Part shown: positions 8,587 to 18,773 of the stretch, one piece after another | How positions within the stretch are numbered: the first letter of the stretch is position 1 | Layout: each line of letters begins with the position of its first letter | Source of the DNA: RPQJ01 sp963746325 | GTDB taxonomy: Bacteria; Pseudomonadota; Gammaproteobacteria; Steroidobacterales; Steroidobacteraceae | NCBI GenBank assembly: GCA_963746325.1 | Contig: CAVVBC010000017.1 | Location: 1 to 64,000, forward strand | Length of the DNA stretch: 64,000 bases | Direction of reading: 5' to 3' | Notes under the pieces: generated by a model | The model's database searches: none | What the model was told of the DNA's origin: nothing | Seen by the model: the letters and a program-made list of their open reading frames with translations, nothing else | Position numbers and translations under genes: made by a program

Positions 8587-9363
8587 TCAGAATGTGAATA
8601 CGACGCCCAGTGCCGGTCCCGACATGGACATGTCGTACTTGAAGTCCCGGTTGCCGTTGTCGTTCTCATAATCCATGGTGATGTAGCGATAGGCGCCAAG
8701 CACGCCTATGCGGTCCGACGCCTGCCAGCGCAGCGTGCCGATGCCCTGCCAGGCAAACTCCGATCCAACGCCGAATCCGCCGATATCGCCGCGCAAGGTG
8801 AATGACCACTGGTCATTGCCACCGAGGCCGAGCGTGTAGTGTGCGCCAATCACGGGATCGATCCAGTCCTCGTCCGCGCTGTCTGAGCGTACGCCGAGCG
8901 GGCCTGTCGTCTTGATGTCGACGGACAGGTCGTTGTAACGCAAACCGCCGAACACAGTGAGTCGATCCAGCACTTCGTAGCCGACGTCGACTTCGAGCGC
9001 CGCTTGGTCGAGGTCCACATCCCCCTTGACGTATCCGGCAGGTCCCCGCCCGTCGCTGCCGAGGCCCATGTAAATGCCGTCCACCGTGATCGACAGGCGA
9101 TCACGCGTGGCCCGATACGAGCCCATGAAGCCGACTTCGAGGTTGTCGAGAATGTCGCTGAAGCTTGCATCGACGTCCACTTCGAGCGGGCCGACCGCTG
9201 TCGTGCCGCTCATGGCCGCGCCCCACATGTAGGGGGCCACTTCGTGCTTCCAGTCAGCCGCGTGCAACGGTGCCACCGCCAGCGCCGCCAGCAAGCCTGC
9301 AGTCGATGCCGCCACTGCGCTGCTGGAGCGAATGATTCGGCGCAAATAGGGGTCAGCTGTCAT
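8587..9363 (-). CDS. outer-membrane beta-barrel protein
   Basis: A 258-aa protein with a signal peptide (about 1-35, ending LHA-AD). It has alternating hydrophobic/polar strands (WKHEVAPYMWGAAMSG, LTVFGGLRYNDLSVDI, WSFTLRGDIGGFGVGS, IGVLGAYRYITMDYEN) and the C-terminal phenylalanine signature for BAM-assisted insertion (LGVVFTF). It resembles small eight-stranded barrels of the OmpW/OprF-porin-like kind without a firm assignment. It heads the minus-strand operon with the DUF2092 modules and is divergent from the AraC-type regulator; the 99-base gap at 9364-9462 should hold both promoters. Confidence 0.85.
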   Translation of the reverse strand: MTADPYLRRIIRSSSAVAASTAGLLAALAVAPLHAADWKHEVAPYMWGAAMSGTTAVGPLEVDVDASFSDILDNLEVGFMGSYRATRDRLSITVDGIYMGLGSDGRGPAGYVKGDVDLDQAALEVDVGYEVLDRLTVFGGLRYNDLSVDIKTTGPLGVRSDSADEDWIDPVIGAHYTLGLGGNDQWSFTLRGDIGGFGVGSEFAWQGIGTLRWQASDRIGVLGAYRYITMDYENDNGNRDFKYDMSMSGPALGVVFTF

Positions 9364-9462
9364 CGGGCCTCCTTACCTGGTACCGCCAGCGTACGTACGA
9401 GCCTCTCCGCCGGCACGGTTGCAGGGCAGCATTCTGCGGACTTTAGGCTGCGTCACCAGACC

Positions 9463-10576
9463 GTGTCTAAGAATTTACTTGAGAGTTCGGGACGGACGAC
9501 CGATTATTCGCGACATGTCGCAGCGCGATCGAGATTTCTCGCCCAGCTCGGAGGCCACCAGCCGTTGCGCGCGCCGGCCGCCCGAGTGCACCTGACCGCG
9601 CTCCGTGGACTGCCGCCGATCCTCGAGAGCTTCGGCGTTGCGTGCGAGCCGATCCTGAAGACGGCCAAGCTGAGCCGTGCCGATCTCGAGGATCCGACGC
9701 GCAGCGCTCCCTTCGCCGATCTCGATCGACTGGTCGGCATGTGTGTGCGCGAGACCGAATGCGCCCATTTCGGGTTGCTCATGGGACAGTACGTCAACAT
9801 CCAGACTTTCGGCGTGGCGGGGCGCGTCGCGCGCAATGCGCCTTCGGTCGGCGCCGCGCTGAACGACCTCGCCGCCTATTTCGTCCTGCACGACAACGGC
9901 GGCTCGATCAACGTGTCGATCCACGAGGCCAGCGTGACTTTCAGTTATGGCGTGCACGTGACTGGACTGCGCAACGCGAACCAGGTGTACGACCTGGCGG
10001 TGGCTGCCATGGTCAACGTCATGCGGCAGCTTTGTGGCGCGGCGTGGCGACCCGATGCCGTGCTCCTGCCGCGACGGCGTCCGGCGAACATCCGTCCGTA
10101 TCGCGACTACTTCATGGCGCCGTTGCGATTCGATTCGATCCTTGCGGCGATCGTGTTCCCGGAGCACTGCCTGACCCAGCCGATCGTGGATGCCGATCCG
10201 CTGCTGCGCACGCTGTTGGCCGACAATGCGTCCAACGCGATCGCCCGACGGGATCCTGTCGATGCACAGCGACGTGCGCAGGGCCATCCGTCTGCTGCTG
10301 CTGACTCGGCAATGTTCGCGCGCCGAAGTCGCGCGTCGACTCGGACTGCACGAAAGGGCACTGGGCCGTCGCCTGCAGGCGTCAGGCACGACCTTCCAGC
10401 GTCTGCTCGACGACACCCGTGAAGAGATCGCCCGGCAATTGCTGTGCGACACGGACATTCCCGTGGCGCGAGTCGCAACAGCGCTCGGGTATGGCGATGC
10501 GACGGTGTTCACCCGCGCCTTCACGCGCTGGACTGGCCACACTCCCAGCGAGTTCCGTGCCCGGTTGTCGCGTTGA
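9463..10576 (+). pseudogene. AraC family regulator with ligand-binding domain, frame broken once
   Basis: Transcription factor read in two pieces. The N-terminal part carries the AraC-type arabinose-binding-like domain (LPPILESFGV, FADLDRLVGMCVRETECAHFG, NIQTFGVAGRVARNAPSVG). The C-terminal part is a complete double helix-turn-helix (SRAEVARRLGLHERALGRRL, then VARVATALGYGDATVFTRAF, ending WTGHTPSEFR). The frame changes by one base near 10255 inside LLADNASNAIA…MHSDVRRAI. The start is uncertain: GTG 9463 gives about 371 residues, while GTG 9586 gives about 330, closer to the family. It is divergent from the barrel/DUF2092 operon, its likeliest target; it could also act on the sulfatase downstream. 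Confidence 0.75.
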
Positions 10577-10743
10577 CCGCGAAGCCGCGGTTGACGCGAT
10601 TCATTGATCCGGATGTCGCGATAAGTCGATCATCGATCGCGTTGCACGCCGGTGCGCGCCGCAGCGACCGCTGCAATAATCGAAGCTCGTCGTCGCCATG
10701 CGGCCGCTGCAGACGAGCCCAGAAAAAGCCAAGGGGAAAATCG

Positions 10744-13131
10744 ATGTCAGAGTCAGGAATGACGATCCGCACGGTCGCGCTGCTGGCGCTGCTCGCGAGC
10801 GGGCCCGCGTTCGGGAGCAGCAAACGATGCGGTGCTGGACCGCTCGGTCCTGCCGATCGCTGAACCCCACCGGGCCATCACCCACGAACTGGACGCTCGC
10901 AACGCCAAGGCACCGCCGCGGTTTGAAGTCAAGGCGCCCGCGGGCGCACCCAATGTGGTCATCGTGCTCATCGACGACCTCGGTTTCGGCGCGACCAGCG
11001 CCTTCGGCGGTCCGATCGGCACTCCGTCGCTCGACCAGCTGGCCAGGGCGGCCTGCGCTACACCAACTTCCATACCACGGCGCTGTGCTCGCCGACGCGC
11101 GCCGCACTCAAGTCGGGTCGCAACCATCATACGGTCAACATGGGCTTCATCACCGAGATGGCGACCGCGTTTCCAGGCTCGACCGGGCAGATTCCGAACT
11201 CCACCGCGCCGCTCGCCGAGACACTCCGGCTGAATGGCTACAGCACGGCTGCGTTCGGCAAGTGGCACGAGACGCCCTTCCTGGGAAGCGAGCATCGCCG
11301 GTCCCGCTGGACCGCTGGCCGACCCACCAGGGTTTCGACAAGTTCTACGGCTTCCTCGGTGGCGAGACCAACCAGTGGGCGCCTTACCTCTACGATGGCG
11401 TCACCCAGGTCGAATTGCCCGACGATCCCAACTACCACTTCATGACCGACATGACCGACAAGGCCGTGTCGTGGATCAAGTACCAGAAGGCGCTGACCCC
11501 AGGGAAACCTTCTTTCGTATATTTTGCGCCGGGTGCGACCCACGCGCCGCATCACGTGCCGAAGGAATGGATCGCGCGCTGGCACGGCAAGTTCGACGAG
11601 GGCTGGGACAAGATCCGCGAGGAAACACTGGCGCGGCAGATCGCCATGGGCGTCGTGCCCAAAGGCACGCAGCTCGCGCCCAAGCCGCCCGCGCTCAAGG
11701 ACTGGCAGGCGCTCTCGGCCGACGAGAAGCGGCTGTTCGCGCGCCAGGCCGAAGTGTTCGCCGCGTTCGTCGAGTACACCGACCATGAAGTGGGTCGCAT
11801 GCTGGCCGCGTTCGACGACGTGGGCGAACGCGACAATACGCTCGTCTTCTACATCGTCGGCGACAACGGCACGAGCGGTGAAGGCGGCCAGCACGGCATG
11901 TTCAACGAGTACACCTACTTCAACGGTGTGCAGGAAAAAGTCGAGGACATGCTGAAGCGGATCGACCAGTGGGGCGGTCCCGAGACCTATCCGCACATGG
12001 CCGCAGGCTGGGCGGTGGCGCTCAACGCGCCGTTCGGCTGGATGAAGCAGGTGCCTTCGGACTTCGGCGGCACGCGCAATGGCATGGTCGTGAGCTGGCC
12101 GCAGGGAATCAAGGCGAAGAACGGCATCCGCACGCAGTTCAGCCACGTGATCGACGTCGCGCCGACGGTGCTGCAGGCTGCCACGCTGCCCGAGCCCAAG
12201 GTCGTCAACGGCACGCCGCAGGTGCCGATCGAAGGCACCAGCCTCGTGTACTCCTTTGACGACGCTGCGGCCAAGGAACGCCACACCACGCAGTACTTCG
12301 AGATCGCCGGCAACCGCGCCATCTACCACGACGGCTGGTACGCACGCACGATCCACAGGGCGCCGTGGGAGCCCAAGCCGCGCCGGTCGCTTGAAGACAA
12401 CTCCGCCTGGGAGCTGTTCGACGTCCGCTCGGACTTCAGTCTCGCCAACAACCTGGCCGCGAAGAATCCGCAGAAGCTGGCCGAACTGCAGGAAGTGTTC
12501 CTCAAGGAAGCGGCCAAGCACCACGTGCTGCCCATGGACGATCGCGTCTTCGAGCGGCTCGATGCGGCGTCGGTCGGCCGTCCCGACCTCATGGCGGGCC
12601 GCACTTCGATGACGCTGGCTGAAGGCATGACCGGCATGATGGAAGCGGTGTTCGTCAACGTGAAGAACCGTTCGAAGACCGTCACCGCCGAGGTCGACGT
12701 GCCGGCGAGCGGCGGCAACGGCACCATCCTGGCGCAGGGCGGACGTTTTGGCGGCTGGTCCTTGTACGTCAAGGACGGCGTCCCGGCCTACGACTACAAC
12801 TTCCTCGGGTTGCAACACACCAGCATCGTGTCGAGCAAGCCGCTTGCTCCCGGCAAGGCTACGATCCGCTTCGACTTCGCGAGCGATGGCGGTGGCCCCG
12901 GCAAGGGCGGCGTGGGCACGCTGTTCGTGAACGGCGAGCAGGTGGCCCAGGGGCGGATCGAGCATACCCAGGCGGGCCTGTTCTCGGCCGACGAGACTGC
13001 CGACGTCGGCATCGATCTCGGCACGCCGGTCGTCGAATCGATCGGTGCGGAAGCGACAGTCCAGGTTCACCGGACACATTCCGAAGGTGACCGTCGAAGT
13101 TCGTGCGCCGAAGCCGGTTGCTACTCCATGA
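10744..13131 (+). pseudogene. exported arylsulfatase, frame broken about five times
   Basis: Sulfatase (alkaline-phosphatase superfamily) that hydrolyses sulfate esters, exported by a signal peptide (MTIRTVALLALLASGPAFG). The reconstructed protein has VVIVLIDDLGFG (metal-binding Asp pair), the formylglycine motif CSPTRAALKSGRNHH, AAFGKWHE, HQGFDKFYGF, FAPGATHAPHH, GDNGTSGEGG and a C-terminal beta-sandwich. Single-base breaks lie near 10820, 11050, 11275, 11305 and 13057; the last returns the frame to a natural end (PKVTVEVRAPKP, stop at 13131). With so many breaks and no decay of motifs, sequencing indels are more likely than loss of function. Substrate unknown. Activation would need a sulfatase-modifying enzyme encoded elsewhere. 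Confidence 0.8.
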
Positions 13132-13175
13132 CGTCAGTCACGTTCGGTTGCCGGGAGCGGTTGGGGAGTAAAGCC

Positions 13176-13935
13176 ATGCGACTGCGGGACCAGGTCTGCT
13201 GCGTGACCGGCGCTGCCTCGGGCATCGGCGAAGCCGTGGCTCGCCGATTCCTCCACGAAGGCGCTCGCGTCGCCATGATCGACCGTGACGCGGCACGGCT
13301 CGAGACGGTGGCCCAGTGGCTTCGAACGCGACTTCGCCGGACGCGTGAAGTCATTCGCGATCGACGTGTGCGACGAGGCCGCCGTCGCCGCGGCGATCAC
13401 CGGCACTTGCGCGCAGTGGGATCGACTCGACGGAGCCGTCAATTGCGCGGGCATCCTGGGCCCGGTCGGCCGTTTGCACGAGATCGAGACGGCCGCCTAC
13501 CGTGAACTCATGCGCAACAACCTCGATGGCATGTTCCACTGCATGAAGCACGAACTTGCGGCGATGCTGCCGCAGCGCCGCGGCAGCATCGTCAACATTG
13601 CATCCGCTGCGGGCGTGGTCGGCTTCCCGATGGCGGCCGCCTACACGGCGGCGAAGCACGGAGTGGTCGGCCTTACGCGCACCAGCGCCATCGACTACGC
13701 GCTCGACGGCATCCGCATCAACGCGATCGCGCCAGGTGGTGTGGATACGCCGCTGATACGCGCGACGACCTGTTCGACGCCGGAAGGCCAGCAGATGATC
13801 GAGGCGATGCACCCCATGAAGCGGCTGGCCCAGCCGGCGGAAATCGCGAACGCCGCGCTGTTCCTGGTTTCAGACGAGGCGTCGTTCGTCACTGGATCCG
13901 TCTACAGCGTCGACGGCGGCTGGACCACCGGGTAA
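13176..13935 (+). pseudogene. short-chain dehydrogenase/reductase, frame broken once
   Basis: NAD(P)-dependent SDR oxidoreductase of the classical type, about 252 residues when joined. Cofactor motif TGAASGIG at 11-18, acidic residue in MIDRD suggesting NAD(H) preference, NCAG, catalytic Ser in NIASAAG, catalytic YTAAK, and the C-terminal VDGGWTTG. The first part runs from ATG 13176. The frame shifts by one base near 13313 (LETVA / GFERDFAGRVK) and then stays open to 13935. It follows the sulfatase gene by 44 bases, perhaps as one unit. Substrate is not predictable. Confidence 0.8.
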
Positions 13936-13949
13936 CGGCCGATTCCGGG

Positions 13950-13975
13950 CTGCAAGGCCGTCAGGGGCCTTGCAG
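13950..13975 (+). terminator. perfect 10-bp hairpin after the SDR gene
   Basis: CTGCAAGGCC and GGCCTTGCAG separated by GTCAGG, 14 bases after the SDR stop and before the helicase promoter. There is no T-tract, so it may stop transcription weakly or protect the 3' end. Confidence 0.45.
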
Positions 13976-14009
13976 AACGAAAGGGCAGCGGGAAATGCTG
14001 CATTGCGGT

Positions 14010-14015
14010 ATAATC
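14010..14015 (+). promoter_or_regulatory. candidate -10 element for the DEAD-box helicase gene
   Basis: Exact TATAAT 55 bases before the helicase ATG, in the context GCGGTATAATCCGC. No convincing -35 hexamer lies 16-18 bases upstream. It would give a leader of roughly 48 bases. Confidence 0.45.
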
Positions 14016-14069
14016 CGCCCGCACTTTGGGACTCAGCTGCTCGGGGTTCCGCTCCCACGAGAGAACCTG

Positions 14070-15773
14070 ATGTCAAACCACTCCGCTGACGACCAAGTCA
14101 TTCCCACGTTCGCCGAACTCGGCCTGTCCGAGCCCGTCGTTGCCGCGCTGCGCGACGTCGGGTACGAATCTCCTTCGCCAATCCAGGCGGCGACCATTCC
14201 CGTCCTGCTGGCGGGCAACGACCTGATCGGCCAGGCCCAGACCGGCACGGGCAAGACCGCCGCGTTTGCGTTGCCGTTCCTGTCGATGCTGGACGTGGCC
14301 CGCCGCGAGCCGCAGGTGCTGGTGCTCGTCCCCACCCGTGAGCTCGCCATCCAGGTGGCGGAAGCGTTCCAGAAGTACGCCAGCAAGATGCCGGGCCTGC
14401 ACGTCCTGCCGATCTACGGCGGCCAGAGTTACACGCCGCAGTTGAATGCGCTGAAGCGCGGCACGCACGTCATCGTCGCGACCCCGGGCCGCGTGATGGA
14501 TCACCTGCAGCGCGGCACGCTGAACCTCGCCACGATCAAGTACGTCGTGCTCGACGAAGCGGACGAGATGCTGCAGATGGGGTTCGTCGACGCGATCGAC
14601 GAGATCCTCGGCATGGTGCCGAAGGAAAGACAGGTGGCATTGTTTTCGGCCACCCTGCCCAAGCCCATCCGCAACATTGCCCAGAAGCACCTGCGTTCGC
14701 CGCAGGAAGTCACGATCAAGTCGAAGACGACCACGGCCACCAACATCCGCCAGCGCTACTGGGTAGTGTCGGGAATGCACAAGCTCGACGCGCTGACCCG
14801 CATCCTCGAAGTCGAAACCTTCGATGCGATGCTGGTGTTCGCGCGCACCAAGCAGGCGACCGTGGAACTCGTGGAGAAACTCGAGGCCCGCGGGTTCGCC
14901 TCTGCTGCCCTGAATGGGGACATCCTGCAGGCGCAGCGCGAGCGTACCGTGGCGGCGCTCAAGGCCGGCAAGGTCGACATCGTGGTCGCCACCGACGTGG
15001 CGGCCCGCGGCCTCGACGTCGACCGCATCACCCACGTCGTGAACTTCGACGTGCCGTACGACAGTGAATCCTACGTGCACCGGATCGGGCGTACGGGACG
15101 GGCAGGGCGCAGCGGCGAGGCGATCCTGTTCATCGCCCCGCGCGAGCGCAACATGCTGCGCATCATCGAGCGCGCGACGCGACAGCCGATCGAGGCGATG
15201 ACCTTGCCGACGCTCGACGACGTCAATGCCAAGCGCGCCACGAAGTTCAAGCAGGAAATTGCCGATGCGGTGGCGTCCCAGGCAGGCGAGGCGTATCGCG
15301 GCGTGCTCGAGGACTACCTGCGCGAGACGGACGCCGACCTGCTCGACGTCGCAACGGCGCTGGCATCGATGGTGCGCGGCGGCAAGTCGCTCGCCGTGAG
15401 CAAGCGCCGCGAGGCCAAGGGCGAGGCAACAGCCAAAGGCGAGAACGACACTCGTGCCCCGGGTGACGACAATGCGCCGCCGCGCGCACCCCGGCAGCGC
15501 AAGTCGGACGGACCGCAGGCTACGTTCCGGCTCGAAGTGGGCCGCATGCACGGCGTGCTGCCCGGCAACATCGTCGGCGCGCTGGCGCACGAAGGTGATC
15601 TGCACGGCACGGAAATCAACGGGCTCAGCATCCGCGACGACCACACGCTGGTCCGCCTGCCGGCCGACATCACCGAGAAAACGCTGGCGCACCTGCGCAC
15701 GGTGGAGGTGCGCGGTCGCGCACTCGCCATCAGCCGCTACAAGAACCGCAAGGACTCGCGCAGCGAAGGCTGA
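14070..15773 (+). CDS. deaD: DEAD-box ATP-dependent RNA helicase
   Basis: RNA helicase of the DeaD/CsdA type, acting in ribosome assembly, mRNA decay and cold adaptation in relatives. From ATG 14070 it is 567 residues: Q motif (FAELGLSEPVVAALRDVGY…PIQ), Walker A AQTGTGKT at 56-63, PTRELA, the DEAD box (VLDEADEM), SATLP, and the helicase C motifs ARGLDV and HRIGRTGR. A lysine/arginine-rich linker follows, then a C-terminal DbpA-like RNA-binding domain (FRLEVGRMHGVLPGNIVGAL). ATG 14070 is preferred to the longer frame because homologues begin just before the Q motif. It stands alone behind its own promoter. Confidence 0.92.
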   Translation: MSNHSADDQVIPTFAELGLSEPVVAALRDVGYESPSPIQAATIPVLLAGNDLIGQAQTGTGKTAAFALPFLSMLDVARREPQVLVLVPTRELAIQVAEAFQKYASKMPGLHVLPIYGGQSYTPQLNALKRGTHVIVATPGRVMDHLQRGTLNLATIKYVVLDEADEMLQMGFVDAIDEILGMVPKERQVALFSATLPKPIRNIAQKHLRSPQEVTIKSKTTTATNIRQRYWVVSGMHKLDALTRILEVETFDAMLVFARTKQATVELVEKLEARGFASAALNGDILQAQRERTVAALKAGKVDIVVATDVAARGLDVDRITHVVNFDVPYDSESYVHRIGRTGRAGRSGEAILFIAPRERNMLRIIERATRQPIEAMTLPTLDDVNAKRATKFKQEIADAVASQAGEAYRGVLEDYLRETDADLLDVATALASMVRGGKSLAVSKRREAKGEATAKGENDTRAPGDDNAPPRAPRQRKSDGPQATFRLEVGRMHGVLPGNIVGALAHEGDLHGTEINGLSIRDDHTLVRLPADITEKTLAHLRTVEVRGRALAISRYKNRKDSRSEG

Positions 15774-15825
15774 TGATTCTTGCGTGCGGGCAGCCGCTCG
15801 CGCGCAGCTGCCTGCCGGCGGTTTA

Positions 15826-16821
15826 TCAGCGACGGCTGCGACGCCCGGGTCCACCTGCAGCGTGGCCGCCTTTGGCGCCGGGTGCCTGCAACGGGCCCAA
15901 CTCTGCAACGACGGCCGCTTCGTCGGGCCGCGGTCCGCCGTGGTGATGACCCAGGGCGTGATGCATGGCGGAAAGGTGCGCGAACGTCGTGCCGCAGCAG
16001 CCGCCGATGATGCGCGCACCCGAATTGGCAGCCATATCGACATAGGTCGCCATCAGTTCAGGCGTGCCTGAATAGTGGATCTCTGCGCCGATGAATTGCG
16101 GTACCCCCGCATTCGCCTTGGCGATGATGGGGATCCCGGCTTCCCTGGCGGTCATGCCAAGCACGGACATCACGAGATCGGATGCGCCGACGCCGCAGTT
16201 GGCGCCGATGGCGAGCGGCGGAGGGGTCAGCCCCTGCGCGAACTCGACCAGCGCAGCCGGCGTAATGCCCATCATCGTGCGGCCCGCGGTATCGAAACTG
16301 GCGGTGAACGTGTACGGGATGCCGACGTTGGCGGCTGCCATTGCTGCCGCGCGGATTTCCTCGAGCGACGACATGGTCTCGATCCAGGCGACATCGGCAC
16401 CGCCTTCCTTCAGGCCGTGCATCTGCTCCTCGAATACCGCGATCGCCATCGGCTCGGTCAGCACGCCGAGCGGCTCGAACAGGTCGCCCGTCGGACCCAC
16501 CGAACCCGCCACGACGACGGGCCGTCCGGCCTTATCGGCCACCGCGCGCGCGTGCTGGGCCGCGAGGCGGTTGATCTCGCGCACGCGGTCCTGCATGCCG
16601 TGGAGCATCAGGCGCCGCGCGTTGCCGCCAAAACTGTTGGTCAGGATGATGTCTGAACCCGCATCGACGAAGCCCTGGTGCAGTGCACGGATGCGCTCCG
16701 GATGCTCGATGTTCCACATCTCCGGGGCATCGCCCGCAGTGAGGCCCATCGCAAACAGGTTGGTGCCGGTGGCGCCGTCGGCAAGAAGCGTACGGCCGGA
16801 TGCGAGCAGGGAGGCGAGCAT
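15826..16821 (-). CDS. homocysteine S-methyltransferase family (betaine–homocysteine methyltransferase-like)
   Basis: Zn-dependent methyltransferase making methionine from homocysteine, probably with betaine or a similar donor. TIM-barrel motifs: LLADGATGTNLFAMGL, LTNSFGGNARRL, VAGSVGPTG, and the zinc cysteines in GANCGVG and GGCCGTT. The frame is open from 16878; ATG 16821 (MLASLLASGRTLL) is the best start because family members begin there. At about 331 residues it matches the single-domain enzymes, not full MetH. The C-terminal tail is rich in Gly/His/Arg. It is convergent with the helicase gene across a 52-base gap. Confidence 0.85.
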   Translation of the reverse strand: MLASLLASGRTLLADGATGTNLFAMGLTAGDAPEMWNIEHPERIRALHQGFVDAGSDIILTNSFGGNARRLMLHGMQDRVREINRLAAQHARAVADKAGRPVVVAGSVGPTGDLFEPLGVLTEPMAIAVFEEQMHGLKEGGADVAWIETMSSLEEIRAAAMAAANVGIPYTFTASFDTAGRTMMGITPAALVEFAQGLTPPPLAIGANCGVGASDLVMSVLGMTAREAGIPIIAKANAGVPQFIGAEIHYSGTPELMATYVDMAANSGARIIGGCCGTTFAHLSAMHHALGHHHGGPRPDEAAVVAELGPLQAPGAKGGHAAGGPGRRSRR

Positions 16822-16884
16822 GGGATTCCAGGCTGGGGTGGGATCCGCAATTTTAACCGTGACCGCCCGGCGGCGCACGGCGGA

Positions 16885-17826
16885 TTACTCCGGGCGCGGA
16901 AGTGCCTGTGGCTGCCAGTCGCCGAACAGGAAGCGCAGGGCCCCCGGCAAACGCTTTTCCCACGCGGCTTCGGTGTGCAAGGCAGCGGGATCGATGACGA
17001 CGCGCACGTTCGAGTCGTCGTAACCCGCGGCGCGGAAGTTGGCTTCCACCTGCTGCACCATGCCGATCATCTTTTGGCTGATCGCAGGATTGTCCGCCTC
17101 CTTGCCGCCGAAGCCCATGAACACCCTGGCCGGCATGGCTGCGAGTGGGTGGGTGTCCCGCACCAACTGGCCCATCCCGACCCACAAGGTCGGACTCTCG
17201 ATCAGCCCGTAGCCGAACTCGCTCGGCCTGGCCAACAGAGCGTACAAAGTGGCCACCCCGCCATACGACGAGCCGCCGATCCCGGTGTTCGGCGCTCCCT
17301 TCAGGGTGCGGTAATGGCCGTCGACCAGCGGCATCACCTCGCGCACGAGGAAGTCGGGGAACTGCTTGCCCGCGGGCTCCGCCATGTCAGGGTTGCCGAC
17401 GAAGTCCTTGTACGGCAGGTACTCGGAGGCGCGGAGCGCCGCTGCATGATCGACGCCGACGACGATGAACGGCGGCATCTCGCCTGCGCTGGTCAGTTGC
17501 GCCGTGATCTCGTCCAGGCCCCACTCGTGCTGGCTGACGTCACTGAGGCAGGCGTCGAACAGGTTCTGTCCGTCGAGCATGTACAACACCGGATAGCGTC
17601 GACCGCTGTTGGCTGCGTCGTCATAGCCGCGCGGCAGCAGCACGCGGATCTTCCGCTCGTTTCTGAAAATCAGGCTGCGCAGCGTGTGCAGGCGCAGATC
17701 CCCGGAAACGGTCGACTTGCAGGCGACCGCGGGTGTGCTCCCGCCGGCTTCCGGTGCAGCCTGCGCCAGGGGCGCAAGTGCCAGGCCGGCAGCAAGCAAC
17801 GTGGGCAGCAGTGTCTTGTCGAGCAT
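16885..17826 (-). CDS. exported alpha/beta-hydrolase esterase (esterase D/enterochelin-esterase-like)
   Basis: A 313-aa hydrolase with a signal peptide (1-23, LAPLAQA). The PF00756-type core contains RKIRVLLPRGYDD, YPVLYMLDGQNLFD, the nucleophile elbow GGSSYGG and the segment HTEAAWEKRLPGALRFLF, whose His completes the triad. Such enzymes cleave acyl or siderophore esters; the substrate here is unknown. It lies upstream of the homocysteine methyltransferase gene on the same strand. The products are unrelated and the genes may merely be co-oriented. Confidence 0.85.
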   Translation of the reverse strand: MLDKTLLPTLLAAGLALAPLAQAAPEAGGSTPAVACKSTVSGDLRLHTLRSLIFRNERKIRVLLPRGYDDAANSGRRYPVLYMLDGQNLFDACLSDVSQHEWGLDEITAQLTSAGEMPPFIVVGVDHAAALRASEYLPYKDFVGNPDMAEPAGKQFPDFLVREVMPLVDGHYRTLKGAPNTGIGGSSYGGVATLYALLARPSEFGYGLIESPTLWVGMGQLVRDTHPLAAMPARVFMGFGGKEADNPAISQKMIGMVQQVEANFRAAGYDDSNVRVVIDPAALHTEAAWEKRLPGALRFLFGDWQPQALPRPE

Positions 17827-17970
17827 CGGTTGCGTCCTCGCCGGCGTGGAGCCAGCACCGCTACCTTAATGCAAGTGCCCGGGCGCTGGCACCGGGCCTC
17901 GCGCCGGATTGCGGTGAACCGTGCGTGAGGCGCGATCGCAGCCACACGCCGCAGCCGCTAGACTCGTCGC

Positions 17971-18769
17971 ATGCGAATCCAGTTGCTCGGCGTTCCCACG
18001 GACATCAATTCGTCCTACCGGCGCGGTGCCGCCGCCGGCCCGCAGGCGATCAGGGCGGCCTGGCAGCGCTATGCAGAGTTCGGCAACCCGGCGACCGAAG
18101 AGCGGGCTCGAGATCGATGTCGATTTCAGCGTTGCCGATCTTGGTGACGTGCCCATTGCCGAGAATGTGGGCGATCACGAACTGATCGTCGCGGCTGCTG
18201 CCGCGGCTGCACAGCACGGTCCACTGCTTGCGATCGGCGGCGATCATTCAGTGACGTATCCGCTGGTCGAAGGACTCGCGCGCGTGCACGGTCCGCTCAA
18301 CCTGCTGCACTTCGACGCGCACCCCGATCTGTACGACGATTACGCCGGCAATCCCAGGTCGCACGCGAGCCCCTTTGCCCGGATCATGGAGCGAGGCCTC
18401 GCGCGCAGGCTGGTGCAGGTGGGCGTGCGTACGTGGAGCCGTCACAACCGCGCGCAGGCGCAGCGCTTCGGCGTCGAGGTGATCGAATGGAATGGATTCT
18501 CGCCTGACGTCGTGCCGATCCCGCCGGCACCGCTGTACGTCACCATCGACCTCGACGCGCTCGACCCCGCGTTTGCGCCCGGCGTCTCGCACCCCGAGCC
18601 GGCAGGCCTCAGCGTGCGCGACATCGTGCAGGTTCTGGCGCGCATCCCTGGGCCGATAGTCGGCGCTGACGTCGTCGAGTTGAATCCCGCGTGCGACAGC
18701 GGCGACACCACCGCGATCGTGGCGGTGAAACTGCTGAAGGAGTTGATGGCAGCGATGGCGCGCCCGTGA
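17971..18769 (+). pseudogene. arginase/agmatinase family ureohydrolase, frame broken once
   Basis: Binuclear manganese ureohydrolase. Metal motifs GGDHSVTYP, HFDAHPDLYDDY and TIDLDALDPAFAPGVSHPEP are all present, with a C-terminal GADVVELNPACDSGDTT. The start ATG 17971 (MRIQLLGVPTDINSSYRRGA) is in another frame; one base must be skipped near 18105 (NPATE… / GLEIDVDFSVADLGD). Reconstructed length is about 266 residues, slightly short for the family. Whether it takes arginine, agmatine or another guanidino compound cannot be told. It converges on selO with a 4-base gap. Confidence 0.8.
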
Positions 18770-18773
18770 CGTC

